From Chitinophaga pinensis (lineage in GTDB: Bacteria > Pseudomonadota > Gammaproteobacteria > Burkholderiales > SG8-41): DNA of 64,000 nt. Shown piece by piece: positions 48,701 through 55,741 of this stretch; position 1 is the stretch's first letter; every line of letters starts with the position of its first letter. The stretch covers positions 1-64,000 of the forward strand of contig CALQCM020000002.1 of NCBI GenBank assembly GCA_943329075.2, in the 5' to 3' direction. Below the pieces are notes generated by a model. It did not search any database, was not told the origin of the DNA, and worked only from the letters and a program-made list of their open reading frames with translations. The position numbers and the translations under genes are program-made.

Positions 48701-48896
48701 GGCGATGTTCGGCCTGCTGCCGATGGCCTTGTCGACGAGCATCGGCGCCGAGACGCAGAAGCCGCTGGCGGTGGTCGTCATCGGCGGCCTCATCACCGCG
48801 ACGATCCTGACGCTGATCGTTCTGCCGGTACTCTACGTGATCTTCGAGGAAGGTATTGCCCGCTGGCGCAAGGCCAGCCGTGATGCCGTGACCTAA
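45780..48896 (+). CDS. czcA: Heavy-metal efflux RND transporter, CzcA family
   Basis: 1038 residues with 12 predicted helices and two large periplasmic loops; proton-driven exporter of divalent metal cations across the inner membrane to the CzcBC channel. The fourth-helix motif reads DFGIIVDGAVIVVEN (393-407), as in the Zn/Co/Cd/Ni branch; the Cu/Ag branch (CusA) has a different motif here. Other markers are PVEAFPDVTDTQVTV and EKQVTLPLEVALAG. 28 bp separate it from czcB. Exact metal specificity cannot be read from sequence. Confidence 0.95.
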   Translation: MINKLVEFALKQPLFVLLGTILFIGAGAIAFKALPVEAFPDVTDTQVTVISLFPGRAAEEVEKQVTLPLEVALAGLPNSVRMFSHTQFGLSFIIITFDDGANAYFARQQVVERLREVELPDGVQPQLAPHSTPIGEIYRYRVKSDNLDSRDLRTIQDWTVSRQLRLIPGVADVVSFGGFIKQYEVNPDLAKMKYYKVTLQQLFGALQRANSNAGGGYVEQGHQQFLIRGIGLLKSAEDVLNVVVAERNGVPVLIKDIAALAVGSVPRQGVIGQDDDDDIVTGVVLMRKGENPSTVLTAVKLRVEMLNKTVLPKGVEVVPYYDRTWLIGKTLKTVFTNLVEGAMLVALVLLLFLGNVRAAAIVALIIPLSLLGTFLGLTLIGIPANLLSLGAMDFGIIVDGAVIVVENVFRRLSENKEFHDDQVDDREDRRRMHVIWDAAVEVGRPTLFSMLIIIAAHIPIFTLQRHEGRIFAPMAYSVTSALIASLIFSLTLVPLLCYLLLNKKLPHHDNALVERCKSLYEPALKWALGRRKLVVLGATGALVASLAVAPQLGTEFLPELNEGALWLNVPLHASVSVTEASIEMGRMQDVLKKIPEIRSVVFKAGRPEDGTDPKLISMAEILVDLKPESEWTRRLNKREVMLDIDRELSKIPGVQASFSQPIRDNILESISQIDGQIVVKVFGEDLAVLRETAGKVLAAISDVQGVSRAMIDRQGELPQTLIEIDRAQAARYGLNVSDIEDVIETVLGGKVATSVWEGEKRFGIVARLKENQRALDSLPNILVSTPNGGYLPLSQVAKFRTIGGSMNISRENGGRVMAIGVFIRDRDMGSVVADMQARVAKSVKLPEGYYMSWSGEFENQERAMARLAVVVPLSVLLIFILLFDAFQSFKSALLIILNIPFAMIGGIFALLLTGIPLSVSAAIGFIALFGQSVLNGVVMVTYFNQLKRAGATAVEAVMRGSMVRLRTVLMTALLAMFGLLPMALSTSIGAETQKPLAVVVIGGLITATILTLIVLPVLYVIFEEGIARWRKASRDAVT

Positions 48897-48907
48897 ACGC
48901 GTCACCC

Positions 48908-48924
48908 AGTAAGAATTGCGTAAG
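48908..48924 (+). promoter_or_regulatory. Second GTAAG direct repeat, downstream of czcA
   Basis: AGTAAGAATTGCGTAAG again has two GTAAG copies 11 bp apart, like the site before czcC. It starts 11 bp after the czcA stop and 280 bp before the next confident gene, so it could control that gene or be a leftover from a lost czc-like promoter. Confidence 0.45.
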
Positions 48925-49040
48925 GTCGGCATCGTGCCCTGGCGCCGCGGTTTCCGGCAGTTTGTGCCGGCCGTATTTTGCGGCGTCGCGCTGCCCCGTT
49001 ACTCCTCATTCAGTATTGCGGACGGGCGGCGTAAAACGCG

Positions 49041-49157
49041 GTGATCGTCGGCGGTATCGTCGCGGCAACCCTGTTCACCCTGTTGCTGTTGCCGCTGCTG
49101 TTCCCGGTATTCTCCGAGCAGCGGCGGATCGTCGCGGCCGAGCAGCCGCTGGTATAG
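49041..49157 (+). pseudogene. Tail remnant of an RND transporter gene
   Basis: A short frame closed just upstream by TAA reads NAVIVGGIVAATLFTLLLLP and on to a stop after about 38 residues from the GTG. It lines up with the last helix of the CzcA just upstream (LAVVVIGGLITATILTLIVL). It is diverged from that gene's own 3' end, so it is more likely the remains of a second, deleted efflux pump than a fresh duplication. The surrounding region 48897-49204 otherwise holds only the direct repeat at 48908 and no other gene. Confidence 0.6.
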
Positions 49158-49204
49158 CGTTTGGGCAGTCGATCAATCTGCAAATTCAGACGACGGGAGG
49201 GCAC

Positions 49205-49402
49205 ATGACAGTCAAATTTGGCAGGGATCAGCCGCAGCTGACGGCGGAGGATCTCGAAATCGTCAACCGCATTAAGATGATGGCCGAAGAGATGCATGAG
49301 TCGATCGATATGGCTCCAGTGTCGCCGGCGCGCGAGACGGCCAAAGTCAAGTTGCAGGAATGTGTGATGTGGGCGGTCAAAGCGATCGGGGAGCACCGCT
49401 AA
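49205..49402 (+). CDS. Small protein resembling the Acb2/Tad1 hairpin domain
   Basis: 65 residues; the ATG at 49205 has GGGAGGG upstream, so a longer frame back to 48962 is rejected. The sequence is two probable helices: a first from TAEDLEIVNRIKMMAEEMHE, and a second containing PARETAKVKLQECVMWAVKA with the arginine-glutamate and MWA residues. The latter pattern is the one I associate with the Acb2/Tad1 hairpin domain of phage proteins that bind cyclic nucleotides and block CBASS immunity. The match is from memory and needs a profile search. It lies beyond the czc operon and ahead of a peptidase gene. Confidence 0.7.
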   Translation: MTVKFGRDQPQLTAEDLEIVNRIKMMAEEMHESIDMAPVSPARETAKVKLQECVMWAVKAIGEHR

Positions 49403-49534
49403 GAGCGGGCTGTCGATTTTGAGATATTCTGTTAAGATACTGGCCTAACTTCATATTTTTCATCCTGTTTTGGCGGGAATGCAAAATTCGAAACTGCTTT
49501 GCATGCGGTTTCCGCGAGGTCTCAGGAGAGTTTG

Positions 49535-50467
49535 ATGACAGGCCAGCAGCGCAAGACATTGATCAAGGCCATGGCAGGCGGTGTGCTGGTCCTGCTCGGA
49601 TTGCCATGGTTGAGCCACGCCGGTGAAATTGCCGGCAGCAAATATCCGGTCGCCCAAGCCAGGACGGACGTGCGCAAGGCCGCACAGGCCGGATTGACCG
49701 CTGCCGGACTGCCCAACCTGAAGTCTTCCATTGCGCTGGTTGTCGATCTGGTTGACGGCCACGCCATCTTCGGCAAAAACGTCGAACACGTGTCGCCTAT
49801 CGCCTCGATCACCAAACTGATGACGGCGATGGTGGCGCTGGATGCCGATCTGCCGCTCGAAGAAACCATCGTCATCGATCACGCCGACGTCGACCAGCTC
49901 AAACACACCGGATCGCGCCTCAACGTGGGCATCGGCCTGTCGCGCGCCGACATGCTGCGCCTCGCGCTGATGTCGTCGGAAAATCGCGCGGCCGCATCGC
50001 TGAGCCGCGCTTATCCGGGCGGACGCGAAGCCTTCATCGCGGCGATGAACCGCAAAGCCATCGAACTGGGCATGTACAACTCGCGTTTCGTTGATCCGAC
50101 CGGGCTGTCGAGCGAGAACGTGTCGACCGCGCAGGACCTCGCCAAAATGGTGAAGACGGCCTACGAATATCCGCTGATCCGCGAGTTCACGACGACATCG
50201 TCGCATGAAGTTTCAACGACGCGCGGTCGCAGTCTGCAGTTCCGCAATTCGAACGGGCTGGTGAAAAGCCCCGACTGGGACATCGGCCTCTCCAAAACCG
50301 GTTACATCAGCGAGGCCGGCCGCTGCCTCGTCATGCAGGCGAAAATCGCTGCGCGTCCGGTGGTCATCGTGTTGCTCGATTCATTGGGCAAGAACACGCG
50401 CATGGGTGACGCCAACCGCATCAAGAAGTGGCTGGAGAGCCGCGTCGGGCGCAAGCCCGTCGGCTGA
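49535..50467 (+). CDS. pbpG: D-alanyl-D-alanine endopeptidase (PBP7-like)
   Basis: 310 residues from the ATG at 49535, which has AGGAGAG upstream; an in-frame start at 49499 is less likely. A penicillin-binding serine peptidase that cuts D-Ala-mDAP cross-links in murein, acting in the periplasm. Signal peptide about 1-29 (ending SHAG). The catalytic motifs are SITK (S91-K94), SEN (S148-N150) and KTG (K254-G256). The length, near 310, suits PBP7/8 (E. coli PbpG is about 313) and not the larger DacA group. Confidence 0.92.
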   Translation: MTGQQRKTLIKAMAGGVLVLLGLPWLSHAGEIAGSKYPVAQARTDVRKAAQAGLTAAGLPNLKSSIALVVDLVDGHAIFGKNVEHVSPIASITKLMTAMVALDADLPLEETIVIDHADVDQLKHTGSRLNVGIGLSRADMLRLALMSSENRAAASLSRAYPGGREAFIAAMNRKAIELGMYNSRFVDPTGLSSENVSTAQDLAKMVKTAYEYPLIREFTTTSSHEVSTTRGRSLQFRNSNGLVKSPDWDIGLSKTGYISEAGRCLVMQAKIAARPVVIVLLDSLGKNTRMGDANRIKKWLESRVGRKPVG

Positions 50468-50524
50468 TTGCGGGCGGCGTTTGCCGCTGCCGCGTTTCCG
50501 CGCTTTCCCCGAATTCCGCAGCCG

Positions 50525-51484
50525 ATGCCGCATTACGCGTATTTTGACCTGTTGCCGCCGCAGGCGGCAATGCGCGATGACGTGATTGCCGGTCTGACGG
50601 ACACACCGAAAAAAATCCCCCCCAAGTATTTTTACGACGCCCGCGGCTGCGCGTTGTTCGATGCCATCTGTGCGTTGCCCGAGTACTATCCGACGCGCAC
50701 CGAGCTGGCGATCATGCGCGAGCATGCGCCGGCGATGGCTGCGGCGATCGGCGGCGAACGCGCGCTGATCGAGATCGGTTGCGGCAACAGCGAGAAATCA
50801 CGCCTGCTGCTAGATGCGCTGCGGCCGCCCGAGTTCGTGGCCGTCGATATCGCGACCGAACAGTTGCAGACTTCCTGCGATGCGCTGACGCAGGCGTTTC
50901 CGCAGGTGAAAACCATCGCACTGCGCGCCGACTTCGAACGGCCGCTGGCGCTGCCCGTGGCGGCTGCGGTGGCGCCGCGCCGCGCGCTGTATTTTCCGGG
51001 ATCTACGATCGGCAATTTCACATCGGCCGCCGCGCGTGAATTCCTCGCGCGCTGGGCGTCTGTTCTGGGCAGCGGCGGTTGCGCATTGATCGGCGTCGAT
51101 CTGAAAAAAGACCGCGCGCGGCTGGAAGCCGCCTATAACGATGCGCAGGGTGTGACGGCGGCGTTCAATATGAACCTGCTGGAGCGCTTCAACCGCGAAC
51201 TCGGCGCCAACTTCGAGCTGGCGCAATTCAGGCATCGCGCGTTTTACGATACGACGGCGGGCCGCATTGAAATGCATCTCGAAAGCCTGCGCCAACAGAC
51301 CGTGGTCATCGGCGGCCACGACATCGCATTTGCTGCGCAGGAAACCATACGCACCGAAATCTCCTGCAAGTATTCGATCGATGAATTTCAGCAGTTGGGG
51401 CGCGCTGCCGGATACATTCCGCAGCACTGCTGGACCGATGCCGAACAACTATTTGGCGTGTTTTTCTTCGCCCTGCCCGGCTGA
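50525..51484 (+). CDS. egtD: EgtD-type L-histidine N-alpha-methyltransferase
   Basis: 319 residues from the ATG at 50525; the frame is open 19 codons earlier but the conserved start is MPHYAYFDLLPP. An S-adenosylmethionine-dependent enzyme of the EgtD family, which trimethylates histidine to hercynine, precursor of ergothioneine. SAM-binding segment LIEIGCGNSEKS (about 80-91), YFDARGCALFDAI-like N terminus and the C-terminal SCKYSIDEFQQLGRAAGY domain are present. EgtB, the usual partner, is absent from the window, so the in-cell substrate remains open. Confidence 0.85.
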   Translation: MPHYAYFDLLPPQAAMRDDVIAGLTDTPKKIPPKYFYDARGCALFDAICALPEYYPTRTELAIMREHAPAMAAAIGGERALIEIGCGNSEKSRLLLDALRPPEFVAVDIATEQLQTSCDALTQAFPQVKTIALRADFERPLALPVAAAVAPRRALYFPGSTIGNFTSAAAREFLARWASVLGSGGCALIGVDLKKDRARLEAAYNDAQGVTAAFNMNLLERFNRELGANFELAQFRHRAFYDTTAGRIEMHLESLRQQTVVIGGHDIAFAAQETIRTEISCKYSIDEFQQLGRAAGYIPQHCWTDAEQLFGVFFFALPG

Positions 51485-51495
51485 CGGCACCTGGC

Positions 51496-52467
51496 CTATT
51501 CGGCGCGAATGTTCGCCGCCTTTACGACCTTCGCGTATTTGGTGATTTCGGATTTGATGAAGCTCGCGAATTCCGCCGGCGTGCCGCCCGCGGCTTCAAG
51601 GCCTTGCGTGTTGAACGATTCGAGCATCGCCGGCGTGGCGAGTGCAATCAGCAGGTCCTGATTGAGTTTGCGCACCAGCGGCTGCGGCGTGCCCGCCGGC
51701 AGCGTAATGCCATACCAGTTCAGCACTTCGAAGCCGGGCACGCCGCCTTCGGCGATGGTCGGCACCTCGGGGGCGGCAGCCGCGCGTTTGGCGCCCGAGA
51801 CGCCGAGTGCCCGCAGCTTGCCGCTTTTCGCCTGTGGCAGGGTTGCCGGCATGGTGCCGAACATGACCTGCACCTGGCCGGCGATGAGATCGGTCAACGC
51901 CGGCGCGCTGCCCTTGTAGGCGACGTGTACCAGGTCGGTGCCGGTGGCGAGCTTGAAAATTTCCGCGGTCAGATGCAGTGACGAGCCCTGGCCGGCTGAG
52001 GCGTAATTCAGTGAGCCGGGTTTGGCCTTGGCCAGCGCGATCAATTCCTTCACCGATTTCGCTGCCACCGACGGATTGACCACCAGCAGAAACGCCGAGG
52101 TGGCCAGTCGCGTCACCGGCGCAAAGTCCTTGATCGGATCGTACGGCAGCTTCGGCTGCAAGGCCGGTGTGAAAGCGAGGTTGCCGATGCTCGCCAGAAA
52201 AATCGTGTAACCGTCGGGCGCGGCGTGCGCGGCGAGTTCCGCGCCGATGAGGCCGCCGGCGCCGCCGCGGTTGTCGACGATGATCTGCTGGCCGCGCACC
52301 TGCGACAGATGCTGCGCCACCGTGCGGCCGAGGATGTCGTTGCCGCCGCCGGGCGGGAAGGGCACGATCAGGCGCATCGGTTTTGCCGGTGTTTCCTGTG
52401 CCGCAGTTTGTGCGGGCCAGGTCAGGGCTGCGCAGAGGGCCGTGATGACGGCAAAATATTTTTTCAT
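51496..52467 (-). CDS. Bug-family tripartite tricarboxylate receptor
   Basis: A 323-residue Bug/TctC receptor. AGGGAAG lies upstream of the ATG at 52467; the signal peptide ends AAQE. Hallmarks are MRLIVPFPPGGGND, IVDNRGGAGG, LPYDPIKDF, HVAYKGSAPA (the usual VPYKG is VAYKG) and LNWYGITLPAGTP. Its 3' end is 11 bp from the convergent egtD gene. Upstream lies the divergent MFS gene, about 107 bp away. Confidence 0.93.
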   Translation of the reverse strand: MKKYFAVITALCAALTWPAQTAAQETPAKPMRLIVPFPPGGGNDILGRTVAQHLSQVRGQQIIVDNRGGAGGLIGAELAAHAAPDGYTIFLASIGNLAFTPALQPKLPYDPIKDFAPVTRLATSAFLLVVNPSVAAKSVKELIALAKAKPGSLNYASAGQGSSLHLTAEIFKLATGTDLVHVAYKGSAPALTDLIAGQVQVMFGTMPATLPQAKSGKLRALGVSGAKRAAAAPEVPTIAEGGVPGFEVLNWYGITLPAGTPQPLVRKLNQDLLIALATPAMLESFNTQGLEAAGGTPAEFASFIKSEITKYAKVVKAANIRAE

Positions 52468-52574
52468 GTGATGGCTTCCCTGAGTGCTTCCGGCCGTGCG
52501 TTGCGGGTGGAGCGGACACCTATTATAGGCAGCTGGCGCTGCGATTGCCGTCGGCGGGGCGCGCAGGCGTTAAA

Positions 52575-53783
52575 ATGCACCTGATGGAGGAAGAAACCAA
52601 AAGGCGCATCCCGCCGATCGTGCTGCTTGCCATGATGGCAACGCTGTGCAACGTCGCACACGGCGGTGGTCGCGTCACCCTGTCGTTGCTGGCGCTGCAT
52701 CTCGGCGCCGATGCTTTCGGTGTCGGTATGCTGATCGCGCTCTATGCCCTTGGCCCGCTCCTGTTCGCGATCTATGCCGGCAAGGTGATCGACCGCGTCG
52801 GCGCGCGTCTGCCGATGATGCTGGGCACCGGCGCGATCGGTCTGCTGCTGTTGCTGCCGGCCGGCGCGCAGAACCTGTGGGTGATGTACGGCACGGCGTT
52901 TCTGCTGGGCCTGTCTTTCATGCTGTTCTTCGTTGCTGCGCAGGGCGTTACCGGCGCGATCGGCAAACCCGAAGACCGCACGCGCAATTACAGCCTGCTG
53001 GCGGTGGGCTTTTCGGTGTCCGGTTTTATCGGCCCGCTGATCGCCGGGTTTTCCATCGATAACCTTGGTTATGCCAGCGCGCTGATGATCCTGGGCGGCT
53101 TCACCATCGTGCCCGTCGTGCTGATGTGGCTGCGGCCGGGGATGATCCCGCACAAGCCGCGCATCGCCGAGGAGAAAGCGGGGCAGAGTGCGCTCGACCT
53201 GTGGCGCGATCCGGCGCTGCGCGGCGTCTTCATCACCGGCGGCTTCATTTCCGCCGGCTGGGATTTGTATACGTTTTACCTGCCGGTCTACGCGCGCTCA
53301 ATCGACCTCTCGGCCTCGGTGATCGGCATGATCATTGCCACCTTTGCGGTGGCGACCTGCACCATTCGCCTGTTTCTCGCCACGCTGATCAAACGCGGAC
53401 AGGAGGCGCGCATTCTCAATCTGGCGCTGGTGGTGGCGGGCATCGCCTATTTCCTGTTTCCGTTCTGCACCAATGCCTGGCTGCTGGCGGCGATATCGTT
53501 TTTGTTCGGGCTGGCGATGGGCACCGGGCAGCCGCTGTCGATGATCATGATCTACAACCTGACGCCGCGCGACCGCACCAGCGAGGCAGCCGGCGTGCGT
53601 GTCACCGTCAACCATCTGGTGCACGTCACCGTGCCATTACTGTTCGGCGCGATCGGTTCGGCCTTCGGGTTCTACCCAGTGTTCGCGCTCAACGGTCTGA
53701 TGCTGGTCGGCGGCGGCATCATGAACCGTGCCGCCCGCGCTGTCAAAAGCGGCGCCGCCGCCGCTAAGACTGACGGGAAATAA
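52575..53783 (+). CDS. MFS transporter
   Basis: 402 residues from the ATG at 52575; 52584 and an upstream codon at 52545 are also in frame. About 12 helices. The motif GKVIDRVGARLP follows helix 2, and a central loop around EEKAGQSALDLWRD splits two six-helix halves. The substrate is unknown. It is divergent from a Bug gene, and its last 20 bp overlap the end of the convergent alpha/beta hydrolase gene. Confidence 0.86.
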   Translation: MHLMEEETKRRIPPIVLLAMMATLCNVAHGGGRVTLSLLALHLGADAFGVGMLIALYALGPLLFAIYAGKVIDRVGARLPMMLGTGAIGLLLLLPAGAQNLWVMYGTAFLLGLSFMLFFVAAQGVTGAIGKPEDRTRNYSLLAVGFSVSGFIGPLIAGFSIDNLGYASALMILGGFTIVPVVLMWLRPGMIPHKPRIAEEKAGQSALDLWRDPALRGVFITGGFISAGWDLYTFYLPVYARSIDLSASVIGMIIATFAVATCTIRLFLATLIKRGQEARILNLALVVAGIAYFLFPFCTNAWLLAAISFLFGLAMGTGQPLSMIMIYNLTPRDRTSEAAGVRVTVNHLVHVTVPLLFGAIGSAFGFYPVFALNGLMLVGGGIMNRAARAVKSGAAAAKTDGK

Positions 53784-54549
53784 AGCCGAGCAAGGCGTCG
53801 TTAAAGGCCGCGGTCTGCTCGACGTTCGACAGATGCGCGGCGTTTGGAATGATGACGAGTGCGGAGCCCGGCATCGCGTTGTGTATGTCGCGTGCCATCG
53901 CCACCGGCGTGCCTGGGTCCTGTTCGCCGACGATGACCAGCGTCGGGCATTTGATGTCTTTCAGCTTGGCTGTCAGGTTGATTTTTGGAATGGCATGACA
54001 GCAGCCGATGAAGCCGTCGGCCTGGGTCGCGCGCACCGAGGCAGCGATGCGCGTCAACGCCGGCGCGCCGCTTTTCACATAACCCTCGGTAAACCAGCGC
54101 GAGACCATCATTTCACCAAACGGCGCCATGCCTTTTTCCTGCGCAAGCTTGATGCGGTCGCCCCACGGCCCCTGCGTTTCCGGCGGGTAATAGCTGGTGG
54201 TATCGGCCAGCGTCATGGTCTGGAAGTAACCCGGGTGCCGCAACGCAAAGGTCTGGCCGATCATGCCGCCCATCGACAGGCCGCACCAGTGTGTTTGTTT
54301 GATGCCCAGCGCATCGAACAGTCCGCGCACATCATCGGCCATCTGTTCCAGCGTATAGGCGCCGGCCGGCGCGCTGCTCGCACCGTGGCCGCGTGTGTCG
54401 AAGCGCAGCACTTTGAACTTTTTCGTCAGCGCCGGCATCTGCTCGTCCCACATATGCAGGTCGCAGCACAGTGAGTGCGACAGCGTCAGCCACGGGCCGT
54501 CGCCTTCGATTTCGTAGTTGATGTCGATGCCGTTGGATTTTGTTTTCAT
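53764..54549 (-). CDS. Alpha/beta hydrolase, 3-oxoadipate enol-lactonase-like (copy 1)
   Basis: 261 residues, resembling PcaD (enol-lactonase of the beta-ketoadipate pathway). Catalytic S92 sits in the elbow GLSMGGM; the acid and histidine are near D212 (VGEQDPGTP) and H239 (NAAHLSN). Oxyanion-side residues follow SHSLCCDLHMWDEQ. It is a clear paralog of the gene at 54752-55537, which has the same length and layout. True beta-ketoadipate genes are not adjacent, so the substrate could be another lactone or ester. Confidence 0.88.
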   Translation of the reverse strand: MKTKSNGIDINYEIEGDGPWLTLSHSLCCDLHMWDEQMPALTKKFKVLRFDTRGHGASSAPAGAYTLEQMADDVRGLFDALGIKQTHWCGLSMGGMIGQTFALRHPGYFQTMTLADTTSYYPPETQGPWGDRIKLAQEKGMAPFGEMMVSRWFTEGYVKSGAPALTRIAASVRATQADGFIGCCHAIPKINLTAKLKDIKCPTLVIVGEQDPGTPVAMARDIHNAMPGSALVIIPNAAHLSNVEQTAAFNDALLGFISRQS

Positions 54550-54617
54550 GCGGATGCCCCTACATTTAATATCATTGGTAGTGAGGAAAGTTCTTGAGCT
54601 GCAAGCGCTAATCAGTG

Positions 54618-54701
54618 TTGTGGCGCGGGCGACTCGCCTGCGTCAAACCATCTGTGCATATCTATTACGGTGCTTCTCGCAGGCGAGTCGCCTGCGCCAC
54701 A
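54618..54701 (+). repeat. Palindromic element R, left copy
   Basis: About 84 bp with GC-rich inverted ends (GACTCGCCTGC and GCAGGCGAGTC motifs) that can fold on themselves. An inverted, nearly identical copy is at 55574-55652 on the other side of the hydrolase gene. Confidence 0.85.
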
Positions 54702-54711
54702 GAATCGTAGT

Positions 54712-54741
54712 CCGGAAGGAGCGCAGCGTATTCCGGGCTAC
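54712..54741 (+). repeat. REP-like element E, left copy
   Basis: Starts CCGGAAGGAGCGCAGCG and ends ATTCCGGGCTAC, with stem CCGGAA/TTCCGG. A forward degenerate copy (55658-55681) and an inverted copy (55698-55730) lie on the far side of the hydrolase gene. Confidence 0.8.
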
Positions 54742-54751
54742 AGCGCAGTGC

Positions 54752-55537
54752 TTACTTCACGCTGTCGAGGAAGTTGATCAGGTTCTTGTTGAATACTTCT
54801 TTCTGCTCGACGTTCGAGATATGCGCCGCCGATTCGATGATGGCGAGCGAAGAACCCGGCAGGTTGGCGTGGATGGCGCGTGCCATATCGGGCGGCGTGC
54901 CGTGATCCTGATCGCCCACCGTGATGAACACCGGGCATTTGATTTCTTTGAGGCGGTCGAGCGTATCGACCTTGGCGATCGCTGCGCAGGCGCCGCAGAA
55001 GCCGGCCACCGGGGTGCTCAGGATGTCAGCGCCGATGCGTTTCATCACATCCGGGCGCGCCTTGATGTAGGGCGCGGTAAACCAGCGTGACAGCGTGCTG
55101 TCGAGCACACCCGCCATGCCTTTTTCGCGCGCGATGGTGATGCGCTCGCCCCACATCTGCGCCGCGTTCGGCGGGCGCCGGCTGGTGGTGTCGGCGAGCA
55201 CCAGCGACTTGAATACGCCCGGATATTTGAGTGCGTAGGTCTGGCCGATCATGCCGCCCATCGACAGGCCGACCCAGTGCGTTTCCTTGATGCCCAGATG
55301 CGCGAAGAGACCGTGCGCGTCGTCGGCCATCTGGTCGAGCGTGTATTCGCCTTCGGGTGCGGTGCTCTGGCCGTGGCCGCGCGTGTCGAAGCGCAGCACC
55401 TTGAAGCGCTTGGTCAAGAGCTCCATCTGGTCGTCCCACATGTGCAGGTTGCAGGCCAGCGAATGCGAGAGCGTGATCCACGGGCCGTTGCCTTCGACTT
55501 CGTAGTTGATTTCAATGCCGTTTGTTTTGACTTTCAT
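54752..55537 (-). CDS. Alpha/beta hydrolase, 3-oxoadipate enol-lactonase-like (copy 2)
   Basis: 261 residues, paralogous to the gene at 53764-54549 over the whole length. Nucleophile S92 in GLSMGGMIG; the acid and histidine are in GDQDHGTPP and ESAAHISNVEQ. The two proteins share blocks such as LRFDTRGHG and WGERI/WGDRI but are clearly diverged. The gene lies between inverted repeat elements R and E, which could have carried it or can recombine. Its closest neighbour upstream on the same strand is a molybdenum hydroxylase, so both may act on related cyclic substrates. Confidence 0.88.
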   Translation of the reverse strand: MKVKTNGIEINYEVEGNGPWITLSHSLACNLHMWDDQMELLTKRFKVLRFDTRGHGQSTAPEGEYTLDQMADDAHGLFAHLGIKETHWVGLSMGGMIGQTYALKYPGVFKSLVLADTTSRRPPNAAQMWGERITIAREKGMAGVLDSTLSRWFTAPYIKARPDVMKRIGADILSTPVAGFCGACAAIAKVDTLDRLKEIKCPVFITVGDQDHGTPPDMARAIHANLPGSSLAIIESAAHISNVEQKEVFNKNLINFLDSVK

Positions 55538-55573
55538 GAGGCTGCCTTTCTATTCAATATCATTGATTTTGTA

Positions 55574-55652
55574 GCGCAGGCGACTCGCCTGCGAGAAGCA
55601 CCGTAACGCATATGCACAGTTGGTTTGACGCAGGCGAGTCGCCTGCGCCACA
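55574..55652 (-). repeat. Palindromic element R, right inverted copy
   Basis: The reverse complement of the element at 54618-54701, with a handful of differences (for example AACGCATATG versus AATAGATATG, and CAGTTGG versus CAGATGG). Confidence 0.85.
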
Positions 55653-55657
55653 AGCCC

Positions 55658-55730
55658 AGAAGGAGCAACGTGTATTCCGGGGTCTTGCGCATAAAATTCC
55701 CGGAATACGCTGCGCTCCTTCCGGGCTACA
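55658..55730. repeat. Head-to-head pair of element E
   Basis: A degenerate forward copy (55658-55681) and an inverted copy (55698-55730) flank a short spacer and can pair to form a long hairpin just downstream of the minus-strand molybdopterin subunit gene, whose stop is at 55742. It may double as a terminator. Confidence 0.75.
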
Positions 55731-55741
55731 AAACTGTTTGT

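Noticed and set aside
48962-49204. Upstream extension of the 65-residue protein
   Set aside because: The extended part is arginine-rich out-of-frame sequence, and a good ribosome site supports the later ATG; the RND remnant uses another frame here.
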